Assembly (NCBI GenBank): GCA_017557605.1
Contig: JAFYYJ010000059.1
Location: 1 to 50,537, forward strand
Direction: 5' to 3'
Length of the DNA: 50,537 nucleotides
DNA from: Salinivirgaceae bacterium
Lineage (GTDB): Bacteria; Bacteroidota; Bacteroidia; Bacteroidales; SZUA-534
Both the position numbers and the translations under genes were made by a program. Of this stretch, positions 1 through 8,533 are shown one piece after another (the first letter of the stretch is position 1; every line of letters starts with the position of its first letter). Below the pieces are notes generated by a model. It was not told the origin of the DNA and ran no database searches. It saw only the letters and a list, made by a program, of their open reading frames with translations.

Positions 1-78
1 CATATAATCTTTGCCCAAAAACTTTTCAATAGTCTTGGCCTTGGCCGGTGACTCGACAATTACAAGGTTCTTTTGCAT
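1..78 (-). CDS. topA: DNA topoisomerase I, N-terminal fragment
   Basis: The 26 codons in the window read as the highly conserved start of bacterial type IA topoisomerase I: after Met-Gln-Lys come NLVIVESPAKAKTIEKFLG and KDYM, which is the beginning of the Toprim domain with its catalytic Glu in VESPAKA. The enzyme relaxes negative supercoils by transient single-strand cleavage. The gene runs off the left edge, so nothing can be said about the rest. The start is secure: the ATG (76-78) is preceded by a good Shine-Dalgarno, AAGGAG about 7 nt upstream, which is unusual among the genes of this window, most of which have no recognisable site. Confidence 0.93.
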   Translation of the reverse strand, partial: MQKNLVIVESPAKAKTIEKFLGKDYM

Positions 79-181
79 TAGATATCTCCTTATGGTTTGA
101 AAATCGGCGCAAAGAAAAACAAAATTTTTAAAGGCAAACACTAAAAAGGCGATTCGGGGATTTTACACCTATTATATAAAG

Positions 182-216
182 GACTATAGACTACGGACTA
201 CAGACAACGGACTCTT
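182..216. repeat. period-7 tract, GACTACR consensus
   Basis: Five consecutive heptamers: GACTATA, GACTACG, GACTACA, GACAACG, GACTCTT. The same family recurs at 27870-27904 and, inverted, at 28320-28354. It lies between the divergently placed start of topA and the end of the deacetylase gene; no coding potential is seen. Confidence 0.85.
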
Positions 217-221
217 TGAAG

Positions 222-320
222 GCGATGAGACATCAGCTGTGAGCGATGAGCTATCAGCTATGAGCAGGAAGGACTATGGTCTATGGCTGTGAGCTATCAG
301 CTATGAGCGGTGAGCGCTTT
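222..320. repeat. period-7 tract, GCTATSA consensus, with 18-nt direct repeat
   Basis: Six heptamers in register at 222-263 (GCGATGA, GACATCA, GCTGTGA, GCGATGA, GCTATCA, GCTATGA) and five more at 286-320 (GCTGTGA, GCTATCA, GCTATGA, GCGGTGA, GCGCTTT). GAGCTATCAGCTATGAGC occurs perfectly at 248-265 and 291-308. The segment between the two blocks is also a multiple of 7 plus one base, so the register slips once. Confidence 0.85.
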
Positions 321-324
321 GCGC

Positions 325-366
325 TTCATTTTCAATTGTTCATTGTTATTTGTTAATTGTCAACCC
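325..366. repeat. period-7 tract, TTNATTG consensus
   Basis: Heptamers TTCATTT, TCAATTG, TTCATTG, TTATTTG, TTAATTG, TCAACCC follow each other without a gap. This is the third of four different period-7 tracts lying head to tail between 182 and 407. Confidence 0.8.
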
Positions 367-407
367 CTTACTCTTTACACTTTACACCTTACACTTTACT
401 CCTCACT
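366..407. repeat. period-7 tract, CTTTACA consensus, crossing a stop codon
   Basis: Heptamers CCTTACT, CTTTACA, CTTTACA, CCTTACA, CTTTACT, CCTCACT. The last unit contains the stop codon of the minus-strand deacetylase gene (403-405). The same CTTTACT family abuts the wecA-like gene at 25282-25343. Confidence 0.85.
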
Positions 408-1251
408 CCACCCTCACCACCGGCGCTTTCGACCAATCAATCTGGCTCTCGGCGGTGGCCACATCGGTAAACTGAAAATCGGTGAGCCAACGGAGAAGTT
501 TGGCCTCAGCCCCCTTCAACCCAACGTACGACTTGAACTTGCGCTTAAGCGGCAGACCGTGAAGCATTGGCTGACCTGCATCCAAATCGCGCGGATGGAT
601 GTACGACATCAAATAGTCTTGCTGACTGCTCCACCGCTTGATTAGCGGGTATGGAAACAGACGGAAATAGCCGCCGCCTGTGAAGATGATATGATGTCCG
701 CCTATCAGTTTAGTTGTGATGGGAAACTCGCGGATTGTTATGCCATTGCGACTTATAATACTCGGCACGGGGCGGCTGTAGGTTGGCATTCCGCCGTGAC
801 CGTGATGAGCTGGGAACACCGAACAATCGGTTGTTATGCCTAACTCGGCCAGCGTCTCGAAAGCCCACCCCTCGCTCTCGCGAATTGAGAATCCCGGCAC
901 ACGGAATGTGGTTACTTTCTGGCCTGTCAAATCCTCGAGAAACTTCACACTCGATGACACATCCTCCCTAAATTCCTCTGGTGTCTGGTTCCAAATGAGC
1001 TGATGGTTCATTGTGTGGCTGCCAATCTGATATTTGGCGGCAATCTGCTTAACCAAATCGGGGTAAGTTTTTGCTATCCAACCTACTATGAAAAACGTTG
1101 CGCGGCTGTTTGTCTCTTCGAGTATGCAAAACAGGCGCTCCACATTCTCGTAGATGCGCACTTCGTAACCGCGCCACTGCTCCTCGCTACGTGTCTCCTC
1201 AAAATCAAGGATATGGAACCACTCTTCGATATCAAAGGTTAGGATGTTCAT
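403..1251 (-). CDS. polysaccharide deacetylase, NodB fold with DUF3473-type C-terminus
   Basis: A carbohydrate esterase 4 type enzyme predicted to remove acetyl groups from amino sugars of the polysaccharide made by this locus. From the ATG at 1251 the protein is 282 aa and opens with the NodB motif 1, TFDIEEWFH. Motif 2 is GSHTMNHQ (metal-binding His pair) and motif 3 is RVPGFSI. The later GGGYFRLFPYPL and YIHPRDLDAGQP segments are typical of the DUF3473-containing deacetylases found in exopolysaccharide loci. A longer reading frame extends to 1338 but the extra 29 residues (SCKSCEGDTPKRG...) lie over the intergenic space and lack family similarity, so I chose 1251. It is the last gene of the locus, 17 nt after the acetyltransferase, and its stop codon sits inside a period-7 tract. 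Confidence 0.88.
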   Translation of the reverse strand: MNILTFDIEEWFHILDFEETRSEEQWRGYEVRIYENVERLFCILEETNSRATFFIVGWIAKTYPDLVKQIAAKYQIGSHTMNHQLIWNQTPEEFREDVSSSVKFLEDLTGQKVTTFRVPGFSIRESEGWAFETLAELGITTDCSVFPAHHGHGGMPTYSRPVPSIISRNGITIREFPITTKLIGGHHIIFTGGGYFRLFPYPLIKRWSSQQDYLMSYIHPRDLDAGQPMLHGLPLKRKFKSYVGLKGAEAKLLRWLTDFQFTDVATAESQIDWSKAPVVRVE

Positions 1252-1268
1252 AGTGTGCCAAATTTGGT

Positions 1269-1859
1269 TTATAGAGTTTCCTCTCTTTGGGGTATCTCCT
1301 TCACAACTTTTGCAGGAACGCCCATTGCCACTGTCCAAGCAGGAATATCCTTCACCACTAATGAGCCGGCGCCCACAATAGCCCCATCACCAATAGTCAC
1401 TCCTGGCATAATGGTGCTCTCCATGCCTACCATCACCCCTTTTCCTATATGTATTTCGCCTTTGCGATAACCGCATAGTGCCGCATTATCGCCCACACGA
1501 TAGTTTTTCAAATCACGTTGATGACAAAGCAACCTGCAACCACTCGTAATATGCGCATAATCATCAATATAAATCATGTTTGCATGCTGCAAATCGACCC
1601 GCACATAATCGCCAATGAAAACATTCTGGCCAACATTGCATCCTATTTTTCTCAACAATTTCGGACGCAGCTTGCGTGGCAGGAACGGGTCAAGTATGGC
1701 CCAATCCATCATCTTCTCAAGCCTTTTGCGGTGAATGTTTCCAAAGAACTGCTTGATAACCCGCCATAGGCTAACATTGCCATATTCCTCTTCAGAATAA
1801 TGGAACCCGAATTTGCACAAAAGTCTGTATGTCAGACTTAATTTCTTTTGTTCTGTCAT
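1269..1859 (-). CDS. hexapeptide-repeat O-acetyltransferase
   Basis: A 196-aa acyltransferase with a left-handed beta-helix. The isoleucine-patch repeats are visible from about residue 70 (IGCNVGQNVFIGDYVRV) to 185 (IGKGVMVGMESTIMPGVTIGDGAIVGAGSLVVKDIPAW), ending in GVPAKVVKEI, the usual closing motif of the maltose/galactoside acetyltransferase group. The first 65 residues are a helical, basic extension. Such enzymes transfer acetyl from acetyl-CoA to a sugar hydroxyl. It lies 12 nt downstream of the GT26 gene and 17 nt upstream of the deacetylase, so acetylation and deacetylation enzymes are cotranscribed. Acceptor unknown. Confidence 0.85.
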   Translation of the reverse strand: MTEQKKLSLTYRLLCKFGFHYSEEEYGNVSLWRVIKQFFGNIHRKRLEKMMDWAILDPFLPRKLRPKLLRKIGCNVGQNVFIGDYVRVDLQHANMIYIDDYAHITSGCRLLCHQRDLKNYRVGDNAALCGYRKGEIHIGKGVMVGMESTIMPGVTIGDGAIVGAGSLVVKDIPAWTVAMGVPAKVVKEIPQREETL

Positions 1860-1871
1860 ATTGCCAATATA

Positions 1872-2621
1872 TCAGTTTTTCCCTAACAATCTTGCCCACA
1901 TAATTCCAATACCGTACTTACACAAATACATTGTGCGGACTATTGTATTCCATAATGTCCCCAATTTGTTCTTGCGCCAAATTAGTCCCGTCAACCCCAT
2001 CTTCTGCACCATCTTATTAGGGTGCTTTATCTCTCCTAATGCGAAACGGAATGCCGCGCCAACTCCAATCAGAACTTTATCGGGCAAATATTCGAATAGT
2101 CTTGCGGCAAAAAAATCCTGTTTGGGCGCCCTCAACGCAACCCAAACCACATCGGCGTTACTCTCGCGTATTCTTTGGGCAATATCCTCATAGTCAAACT
2201 CATCAACCTCGCAGAATGCAGGTGAATATGTGCCGACAATCGACGATTGCGAGTATCTGCTTTTCAAAGCCGACAATGTTTCTTCGGTATCGCCTAAAAG
2301 AAAATGCTTCAGGTCTTTTGTCGTATCGTTGAGCATCGCTACCATAAAATCGGGCCCTGTTGTGCGGTGCACGCTTTTCAGCCCCCATAATTTTGCCATC
2401 CAGACAAGCGGCATACCATCGGGCAAGCACATAAAGGCATTGTCCATCACTGCTCGATAATCGTTGTGTTTATTGGCATAAACCACTGTCCGCATATTGC
2501 TCACGCAGACATATCCGCCCTGCCCGCTTATTGCGGCTTGCTCAATGCGGCTTTGCGCATCGGCGGGGGTGGTTGCTGAAATATATGTTTTACCGATACG
2601 GTAACTGTTCTGATTTTTCAC
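1872..2621 (-). CDS. WecG/TagA/CpsF family glycosyltransferase (GT26)
   Basis: A 249-aa cytoplasmic glycosyltransferase. Family hallmarks seen are VSNMRTVVYANK, the FMCLPDGMPLVWMAK segment (catalytic Asp of the DGxPxV motif, near residue 69), TGPDFM, and VWVALRAPKQD followed by GVGAAFRFALGEIKHPNKMVQKMGLTGLIWR near the C-terminus. Family members add the second sugar, often ManNAc or a related residue, to the undecaprenyl-diphosphate-linked GlcNAc made by WecA/TagO. A WecA-like gene is present at 25352-26521, so this is the probable second step. Spacing to the downstream acetyltransferase is 12 nt. Confidence 0.9.
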   Translation of the reverse strand: MKNQNSYRIGKTYISATTPADAQSRIEQAAISGQGGYVCVSNMRTVVYANKHNDYRAVMDNAFMCLPDGMPLVWMAKLWGLKSVHRTTGPDFMVAMLNDTTKDLKHFLLGDTEETLSALKSRYSQSSIVGTYSPAFCEVDEFDYEDIAQRIRESNADVVWVALRAPKQDFFAARLFEYLPDKVLIGVGAAFRFALGEIKHPNKMVQKMGLTGLIWRKNKLGTLWNTIVRTMYLCKYGIGIMWARLLGKN

Positions 2622-2934
2622 AATTCAATTTGTTTAACTTCTTAATGGATAATTTTTTCTCTAACCGATTGTATCCGATTTCAACCCGAGTTTTTCTCGC
2701 AAGCGACAACACTTAATTCCTAACCAAACTTATCCGAACTAAACCTAAAGACTAAAAATCAATATTTTGGATAAATTTGGGTTCGTTTGGTTAGCGATAA
2801 AACCCTGTTTAATTTTTTATCAAAATTTTCTTTCAATTTCTCGCGAAGCGACTCCGCATTTCAAATTGCCACCTGCGGCAATCAATTTCCGTGGTTTAGT
2901 TCCCGATAGCTATCGGGATTCCGTGGTTATAAAA
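2622..2934. other. intergenic gap, 313 nt, with inverted repeat and weak promoter signal
   Basis: No convincing gene. A minus-strand TAAGTTTG (2725-2732 on the plus strand as CAAACTTA) fits the Bacteroidota -7 consensus about 104 nt upstream of the GT26 start, but no clear -33 box is seen. CTAACCAAAC at 2720-2729 and GTTTGGTTAG at 2785-2794 form a 10-nt inverted repeat with a 55-nt loop. AACTACGTAGTT at 2933-2944 is a palindrome overlapping the stop of the GT4 gene. A dispersed palindrome at 2901-2918 is listed separately. Confidence 0.4.
2901..2918. repeat. dispersed palindrome CCCGATAGCTATCGGG, copy 1
   Basis: A perfect 18-nt palindrome (CCCGATAGCTATCGGG with one more pair outside) 17 nt beyond the stop of the minus-strand GT4 gene. 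Related copies lie at 33876-33891 and 46260-46275, each just past a gene end. It has no T-run, so it is not a standard intrinsic terminator. Confidence 0.75.
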
Positions 2935-4035
2935 CTACGTAGTTAAAACCGCACTCAAACACTCGCGCATCCTGCTCTCAAACTTTTCCAATGTGAAGTT
3001 CTGCCTGTAAATCTCATACCCTGTATTCCCCATCTGGCAGCGCAGGGATGGATTAAGCAACAGCCGCTCAATGGCTGCGGCTAATGATTCGGCATTCTGG
3101 CGCTCGCAGATAAAGCCGTTTACGCCATCTTGGACCACATCGGGGATGCCACCTTCGTTGGTGGTTACTATTGGCAACTGATACTGCATGGCTTCGAGTA
3201 GCACCAAGGGGAAACAATCGTTATAAGTCGGGTGTATGAAAATATCAGAATCAGTGAAAAAACGTGTTTTTTCTGCGCCATACTTGCGACCATGGTATTG
3301 CACGATGCCTTCAAGACCGCGGCAAGAAACTTCGTTTTTGAAACCCCATTCTGAAATCTCTTTTGACTCCGCACCAACGAAATCACAAACGAACTCCTGC
3401 CCTTTATCCTTTAGGATTTTGCATGCATCAAGTAGCACATGCACTCCTTTAGTGATTATTAGATTCGACAGAAATAGCAAGTGCGGTACCTTATTGTTGC
3501 GGATAATCGTTTCCGAATTAGTCTGCGGAATGCCATTGGGGCAAATCATCACTTGCTCCTTTTTCACAACACGCTCAATATCAAGATAGAGATGCCATGA
3601 GAGCAAAATCACTTTTGCATTGCGATAAACCAGCGGCAATAGCCAATGGTACGGCCATTTATCGACATCGGCAGACATTCCTTTGTTGTGCTGATGAATA
3701 ACGATCTTTCGGCGGAACAATTTGCATAGCAATGCAAACGGCGTATCCTTCAGGAATCCGCTACCGTGGCAGGTTAAGCCCAAATAGCAAAAAGCATAGC
3801 GGCGAGTGAGCAGTTTCCAGAACGTGATGAACAGTGCTGAAATAAACCGCCAAATCTTTATTGGATTCCGTTGCCCGATTTCGTTCATACTGCGCGATGT
3901 GGAAAAGTTTACCCAATCGCAGCAGAAAGTATCGCCAATCAACTTGCTATCTTTGATTTGCTGGCTCACCATGGCCGAGCCATGGATTGGCGGGGGAAGG
4001 GGAACAATGAAGAGTATTTTGGGTTTGTTGGCCAT
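2935..4035 (-). CDS. glycosyltransferase family 4
   Basis: A 366-aa retaining glycosyltransferase of the GT-B fold. The N-terminal domain opens with KILFIVPLPPPIHGSAMV, the glycine-containing acceptor-side loop. The C-terminal nucleotide-sugar domain shows NKVPHLLFLSNLIITKGV (about residue 180), then HPTYNDCFPLVLLEAMQYQLPIVTTNEGGIPDVV with the E-x7-E type motif, and ends with AESLAAAIERLL. Donor and acceptor sugars cannot be told from sequence. It starts 6 nt after the phosphotransferase gene, so the two are likely translated from one message. A 313-nt gap separates it from the GT26 gene downstream. Confidence 0.9.
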   Translation of the reverse strand: MANKPKILFIVPLPPPIHGSAMVSQQIKDSKLIGDTFCCDWVNFSTSRSMNEIGQRNPIKIWRFISALFITFWKLLTRRYAFCYLGLTCHGSGFLKDTPFALLCKLFRRKIVIHQHNKGMSADVDKWPYHWLLPLVYRNAKVILLSWHLYLDIERVVKKEQVMICPNGIPQTNSETIIRNNKVPHLLFLSNLIITKGVHVLLDACKILKDKGQEFVCDFVGAESKEISEWGFKNEVSCRGLEGIVQYHGRKYGAEKTRFFTDSDIFIHPTYNDCFPLVLLEAMQYQLPIVTTNEGGIPDVVQDGVNGFICERQNAESLAAAIERLLLNPSLRCQMGNTGYEIYRQNFTLEKFESRMRECLSAVLTT

Positions 4036-4041
4036 AAACTT

Positions 4042-4941
4042 TCAATAAAATTTGAGTTGTTTCATCCTGTCTGCAAGCAACTTGTCATCCTTGTCATTTG
4101 CATATTTCATCCTTCTTTCTGAAAAGGCAACAAGGTATGGTCGCCAATCGTTGATTCCGAATGACTGAAAGTATAAATCCAACATCGCTTTGTTTTCAGA
4201 AATAGCATCGTTGGCTGATTTATCTGATGAAAATAGCATATTAATTTGAGTAATAAATGTGAATAGGTCATAACCTAGTTCTCGCTCGTCTGCCATTTCC
4301 CAATCAATCAGCCTAATCTCACCATTTTTTACCAACATATTCCATGGTGTAAAATCACCATGCGACAGAGATGTTTGCAACTTGACTTCTGCGGTTTTAT
4401 TGTCAAATAAATGCCGTTGACTAATCTTAATCGCTAAATCAACAACATCTTTCCCTAATCCTAATTGCTTGAATGTTGTTCCCTCAACGTATGCCGTACG
4501 CAAAAAACAAAAATTGCCGTCTTCTTTCCAATCGAAAACAGATGGCGCAAGACCTGTTCCTTTCAGGTTGTTTAGTGTTTGCCATTCGTTACGAGTCAAA
4601 GACATTGCTTTGGGTTTCTCACTGTATTTTGCGAAAAAGCGATTTCCTTCCGCGTCTGTTCCCAACATGGAAATCTTCTGTTCTGGCCCAGGCGTTCCCA
4701 AATTGAACGATGCCTTACAATTATTTGGCAGAAGTTCCATTAAATGCGAATACGGAAAAACCAAATCTGGATTTTTTGCTTCGTTAAACTTCCGCAACAA
4801 AGAGCAATGCCGGAACAACCACCAATAGCATTTTGCCATTCTGCCAAAAGGGAAATAGACTCCATAAAGGAATCTGTCACCTTTCCCTATTTGTGGGAAA
4901 TAATAAGACGTTCTAAATGTTTTGAACCGGTACAGTTTCAT
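4042..4941 (-). CDS. aminoglycoside-phosphotransferase-like kinase of the polysaccharide locus
   Basis: A 299-aa protein with the kinase signature of the APH/choline kinase superfamily. The catalytic loop is LSHGDFTPWNMLV (Asp196, Asn201) and the metal-binding DFG-equivalent is LIDWEMA (Asp213). FFAKYSEK (Lys105) is a plausible ATP-contacting lysine. The first 80 residues are an unusual Trp/Tyr/Phe-rich extension without known similarity. Members in surface-glycan loci probably phosphorylate a sugar or small alcohol rather than an antibiotic. Its last codons are 6 nt from the GT4 gene; its first 29 nt overlap the end of the upstream GT4 gene. Together with the nucleotidyltransferase-kinase at 6139 it may supply a phosphorylated substituent, which is inference. 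Confidence 0.75.
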   Translation of the reverse strand: MKLYRFKTFRTSYYFPQIGKGDRFLYGVYFPFGRMAKCYWWLFRHCSLLRKFNEAKNPDLVFPYSHLMELLPNNCKASFNLGTPGPEQKISMLGTDAEGNRFFAKYSEKPKAMSLTRNEWQTLNNLKGTGLAPSVFDWKEDGNFCFLRTAYVEGTTFKQLGLGKDVVDLAIKISQRHLFDNKTAEVKLQTSLSHGDFTPWNMLVKNGEIRLIDWEMADERELGYDLFTFITQINMLFSSDKSANDAISENKAMLDLYFQSFGINDWRPYLVAFSERRMKYANDKDDKLLADRMKQLKFY

Positions 4942-6136
4942 ATATCTTGCTTATGGCTTCCGCCTTGTCTTCCCAATTGAACTCTTTAGACCTTATTTGC
5001 GCACCTTTAGCCAACAAGTGTCTTCTTTCTTCATCTTTTTCAATCTCAATGATAGCCTTGTAAAAATCCTCAACAACCTGCTTCTTGTTGTTAATGGCTA
5101 TTTTAATGCCACATGTTGGTGTTAGCACATTGCTGAACCCACAATGGTCAAGCGCTATCACTGGTAATCCGAATGAAAGCGCTTCAAGAATCACAGTACT
5201 CGTCAAATCTTTAAGGCTTGTAATGCAAAACAGATGGCAACTTTGCATAATCTGTAGGCCATTGTCGCGCGGTACCCATCCATGCCAAACAATGTTTCTC
5301 AAGCCTAATCGCTTCGACTTTCGTTTCCATCGTTTTGTTTCGCTTCCTTCACCCATCACATGCAGTTCCACTTTTTCGTTTTCGCCAAGTGCTATCGAGT
5401 CGAGCAACAAATTCAAAGATTTCCCTGGCGTATGTTGACCACTCCAACATATTTTCAGTTTTTCATCTGGCAGTCTGCGCGAAATCTGACACCCACCATT
5501 GCCTATCAAACCAACTTCTGGAATAATAATGCTGTCTTTTCCATAAAGTTGGCGAATGGCAGTCTGTACATCTTTGGTTGCTGCAATTAGACCAGAAGCC
5601 TTTTTCATGGCTGCCTTAACACGCCAATTCATCCGCATCTGCCAATTATTGATAATATTATGACAAGTATAGAATACCATTCCCCACAGACTCATTGATG
5701 GAATTAAACTCCAAGGAACCTTCCCAAAACCGCCTATTGGGCCCCAAACAAAAGGCTTGCCCATCTTCCACAAATAGCCCGGTTCTCTGTAACCAACCAT
5801 ATTTAGTTGATGGATAACATCGAAATGTTCTTTCCCTTCTAATTCCAAAGCCAGTTTGTATGCTTTTTTCTGCCAAGCCTTGTAGAACCAGTAATACGAT
5901 GGCGGCCAAATTTTCCGCATCTTTTTATGGCGATTCTTTCTGATGAAATAGAAATGATAATATTCCTGTTCACCGGGGTGCTCGCAGAAATACTTCTCTA
6001 AATCAGGCTGGAACTTTGATTCAGTTATGATATGCAGTTCGTGCTTCTTTGCCAAGCAACGGACAAAATTCCAACCCATTCCTGGCTCACTACCCTTGAA
6101 TGGCGAACATGCATAACAATTAACAAGGATTTTCAT
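4913..6136 (-). CDS. glycosyltransferase family 4
   Basis: A 407-aa GT-B glycosyltransferase. The start MKILVNCYACSPFKGSEPGMGWNFVRCLAK is the acceptor-side Rossmann fold with the GSEPGMGW glycine loop typical of GT4 enzymes that act in exopolysaccharide synthesis. The C-terminal domain begins near residue 225 with LKICWSGQHTPGKSLNLLLDSI and carries HVMGEGSETKRW, then TSLKDLTSTVILEALSFGLPVIALDHCGFSNVL, the E-x7-E region. It overlaps the phosphotransferase gene by 29 nt and starts 2 nt after the preceding gene, showing tight translational coupling in this operon. Confidence 0.9.
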   Translation of the reverse strand: MKILVNCYACSPFKGSEPGMGWNFVRCLAKKHELHIITESKFQPDLEKYFCEHPGEQEYYHFYFIRKNRHKKMRKIWPPSYYWFYKAWQKKAYKLALELEGKEHFDVIHQLNMVGYREPGYLWKMGKPFVWGPIGGFGKVPWSLIPSMSLWGMVFYTCHNIINNWQMRMNWRVKAAMKKASGLIAATKDVQTAIRQLYGKDSIIIPEVGLIGNGGCQISRRLPDEKLKICWSGQHTPGKSLNLLLDSIALGENEKVELHVMGEGSETKRWKRKSKRLGLRNIVWHGWVPRDNGLQIMQSCHLFCITSLKDLTSTVILEALSFGLPVIALDHCGFSNVLTPTCGIKIAINNKKQVVEDFYKAIIEIEKDEERRHLLAKGAQIRSKEFNWEDKAEAISKIYETVPVQNI

Positions 6137-6138
6137 TT

Positions 6139-7470
6139 TTACTTTTTATTCGAAAAACGCTTCCCCATCATCTCCAATATTGCCTTTTTGGATGCAGCAA
6201 TACTCTGTTCGGGTGTCACTGTTGTATCCACCCATACCGCATTCTTCCTTTTGGCACAAAAAACCTGCAAAGCATTAACCTGTCTTGATACTTCATCCAA
6301 CGAAGTTTCGGGTTTCCTTTCATAAATCTTTTGCGTATCACCGCCAAGGCAAATAACCAAATCGGGCTTCGGCACAAACACTTCACCAATTCTTATCAGC
6401 CATTTTGGAAGTGAAATGCCCAATCTTCGTTGGTCTATGTAGTAGTCGTAGTAGTATCTGTCGAAAATGAATAGTTTGCATTTGAACGAGACCTGCGGCC
6501 AAATTGTTTTAAAATACCCCAGGATATAATCCAACAAATAATAACTCCATTTGACCAAAGAGCCTATAAGCCCTGATGGCTTATGTGCATGTGGGTTTGT
6601 CACAACTCTATTTGGTTCTGCCTTGCGTTTGCCGACTAAAACGCCCAAATCCTTAAACAATGTTGGCCTAAGATGTTTGTATGTTACACCATGATGAAAC
6701 GCTTCATCCAACCATGGTGTGATAGATTCGATAATGGTGCTTTTTCCTGAGCCATCAGTTCCCATAACGGCTATAACATAACCCGGACGTGTCCTTGAAC
6801 CAAATAAACTAACAGCATTCCATATTCTAACTAATCTCTGCATGTAATAACTTGAGATTGACGAGATACTTTGTATTTCAGATACACATTTTTTCCTAAC
6901 CTTAATTAATCGTTTGCTGCTATAATCTCTTTCCTTGAGTGTTTCTACGAGAAGCGTTCTTGTTTTTCCCGAAAAACAATCCAAATATGAATCAAGAGCA
7001 GCGTTGTCGGTTTCTTCTATTACTCTTGACGCGTTTTCACAGTATTCCTTCTTACATGTACCATTGTTGAGAATCTCTTTAAAAAAACTAATAAGCCCAT
7101 CTATTTTTGAATCTAAAACCCTTACACCGTTATGTATAGATGTATGATTATCTATTATGCTGCATTTCATATATGCCGCATTTCTATATTGAGCATCCTC
7201 AACATGCACATCGTACTGAATGCCCCAATCGTTGCCCATATAAATGTATCTTGGACAATCTTTACTATAAACACATGATACTTTTTCTCCACAATAGTCA
7301 TTCGCAACAGATTCTAAAATATATAAGAATACTTTTAAATCTTCTTTTCGAACCCATATATCAATATCATGGCCTCCTGAACTGTCTGGTAATGTTTCCC
7401 AATTCCTAAGAACCGAATAATGGATTCCGTTTTTGTTTAATTCACTAAATAAACTATTAAAGTAATTCAT
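6139..7470 (-). CDS. nucleotidyltransferase-like domain fused to thymidylate-kinase-like P-loop kinase
   Basis: A 443-aa two-domain protein. The N-terminal 130 residues resemble a minimal nucleotidyltransferase: GGHDIDIWV gives Asp35 and Asp37, and IQYDVHVED gives a third acidic residue at 87. After a helical linker, a P-loop kinase starts at about 230 with VMGTDGSGKST (Walker A, 237-245), followed by IFDRYYYDYYIDQRR (337-350), the DR(Y/F) motif of thymidylate kinases, and a KPETS-containing lid-like segment. The substrate is unlikely to be dTMP; related fusions in surface-glycan loci are uncharacterised. It sits 2 nt from the GT4 gene and two genes from the APH-like kinase, suggesting that the two kinases act on the same decoration. 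Confidence 0.72.
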   Translation of the reverse strand: MNYFNSLFSELNKNGIHYSVLRNWETLPDSSGGHDIDIWVRKEDLKVFLYILESVANDYCGEKVSCVYSKDCPRYIYMGNDWGIQYDVHVEDAQYRNAAYMKCSIIDNHTSIHNGVRVLDSKIDGLISFFKEILNNGTCKKEYCENASRVIEETDNAALDSYLDCFSGKTRTLLVETLKERDYSSKRLIKVRKKCVSEIQSISSISSYYMQRLVRIWNAVSLFGSRTRPGYVIAVMGTDGSGKSTIIESITPWLDEAFHHGVTYKHLRPTLFKDLGVLVGKRKAEPNRVVTNPHAHKPSGLIGSLVKWSYYLLDYILGYFKTIWPQVSFKCKLFIFDRYYYDYYIDQRRLGISLPKWLIRIGEVFVPKPDLVICLGGDTQKIYERKPETSLDEVSRQVNALQVFCAKRKNAVWVDTTVTPEQSIAASKKAILEMMGKRFSNKK

Positions 7471-7548
7471 TTAATTTACAATAAGATTTATTGCTATTAT
7501 GTATAAAATCATAAGAATTGCAACATTTGTGTTAACCGCATAGATATG

Positions 7549-8481
7549 TTACCTTATATATTCCCATATCTTGAGTTTTTTAAAAAGGTTACGTATTTTT
7601 TTCCCAACCCCAATCATACGAACATTCCAAAAGTCTTTTGAATCATATTCGTATTGTTTTTTGTCTATTTCATAAATGTCATTATATCTTATGGGCCACG
7701 TCATTTCCCCTATTTCTAAGTCTGAATATGGGTCAACATCTCCATTTTGGTAATGAGTTCCTCCATCTATTCCAATATTTTTGGCTAAATTAACACCTGG
7801 AACAATGATAATTCCGTTGTTGGCTTGTATGCTAATATTCCATCGTGCCGCCCATGAAGTATAATTCTCAATATTTTTATATGCGGTCTTCCAGTAATAC
7901 ATTCTAACCAAACTCTCAAAGAAACCATAGCGCTTACTTAGTTTTCTTATAGTAAAGTCCGGTACTGCTGACATTGACATGTCCATCTTTTCCCAAGCTC
8001 TTGCCCATGATGCCCATCCCCAACACTCGTAACGGTAAGAATAAACGTAAGTATCATTAATATCATTCCTATGACTTTTGTTCTGTGCGGATATACTCAT
8101 GATTCTATCTTCATTCGCATACCTTGGCAATAGTTCTTCGCATAAACGGAAGAAATCATTACCCAATACAATGTCGTCTTCGCAGATAATGCCATATTTT
8201 TCTTGCTCAAAGAACCAATTAATGGCCCCGTACACTGCTTGGGCGCAACCAAGGTTTTCTTCTCTAAATAATGTCTTTATTTCGCATGACCAATCCACGA
8301 CATCGAGCATTGCTTTACGTGTTGCTTCCACGGCTTGTTTTTCTCCGCTCTTATATGCTCGTGGTCCGTCACACTCCAAATAAAGACGCTCTGGCTGGTA
8401 CTTGCGTATGGCTTTCATTGCTTCTGCCACATGATCAGCACGATTAAATGCTAATACTAAAACGGGTATTTTCCCACTCAT
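7549..8481 (-). CDS. GT-A fold glycosyltransferase (GNT-I/HlpA-like)
   Basis: A 310-aa predicted inverting glycosyltransferase. It starts with KIPVLVLAFNRADHVAEAMKAI, the beta-alpha-beta nucleotide-binding unit of the GT-A fold, and has ENLGCAQAVYGAINWFF then IICEDDIVLGNDF, where EDD replaces DxD for metal and sugar-nucleotide binding. The segment RYECWGWASWARAWEKMD (about 150) and the later YTSWAARWNISIQAN are typical of the family that also includes eukaryotic GNT-I-like proteins. The gene at 11754 is a distant relative. A 78-nt AT-rich gap separates it from the NTase-kinase downstream. Confidence 0.8.
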   Translation of the reverse strand: MSGKIPVLVLAFNRADHVAEAMKAIRKYQPERLYLECDGPRAYKSGEKQAVEATRKAMLDVVDWSCEIKTLFREENLGCAQAVYGAINWFFEQEKYGIICEDDIVLGNDFFRLCEELLPRYANEDRIMSISAQNKSHRNDINDTYVYSYRYECWGWASWARAWEKMDMSMSAVPDFTIRKLSKRYGFFESLVRMYYWKTAYKNIENYTSWAARWNISIQANNGIIIVPGVNLAKNIGIDGGTHYQNGDVDPYSDLEIGEMTWPIRYNDIYEIDKKQYEYDSKDFWNVRMIGVGKKIRNLFKKLKIWEYIR

Positions 8482-8533
8482 TTATAACATTCTTTTTAGA
8501 TAACCTTCAGATGATTATATGGTCAGATTGACG

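Noticed and set aside
182..407. CRISPR array
   Set aside because: Units are 7 nt without spacers; no cas genes in the window.
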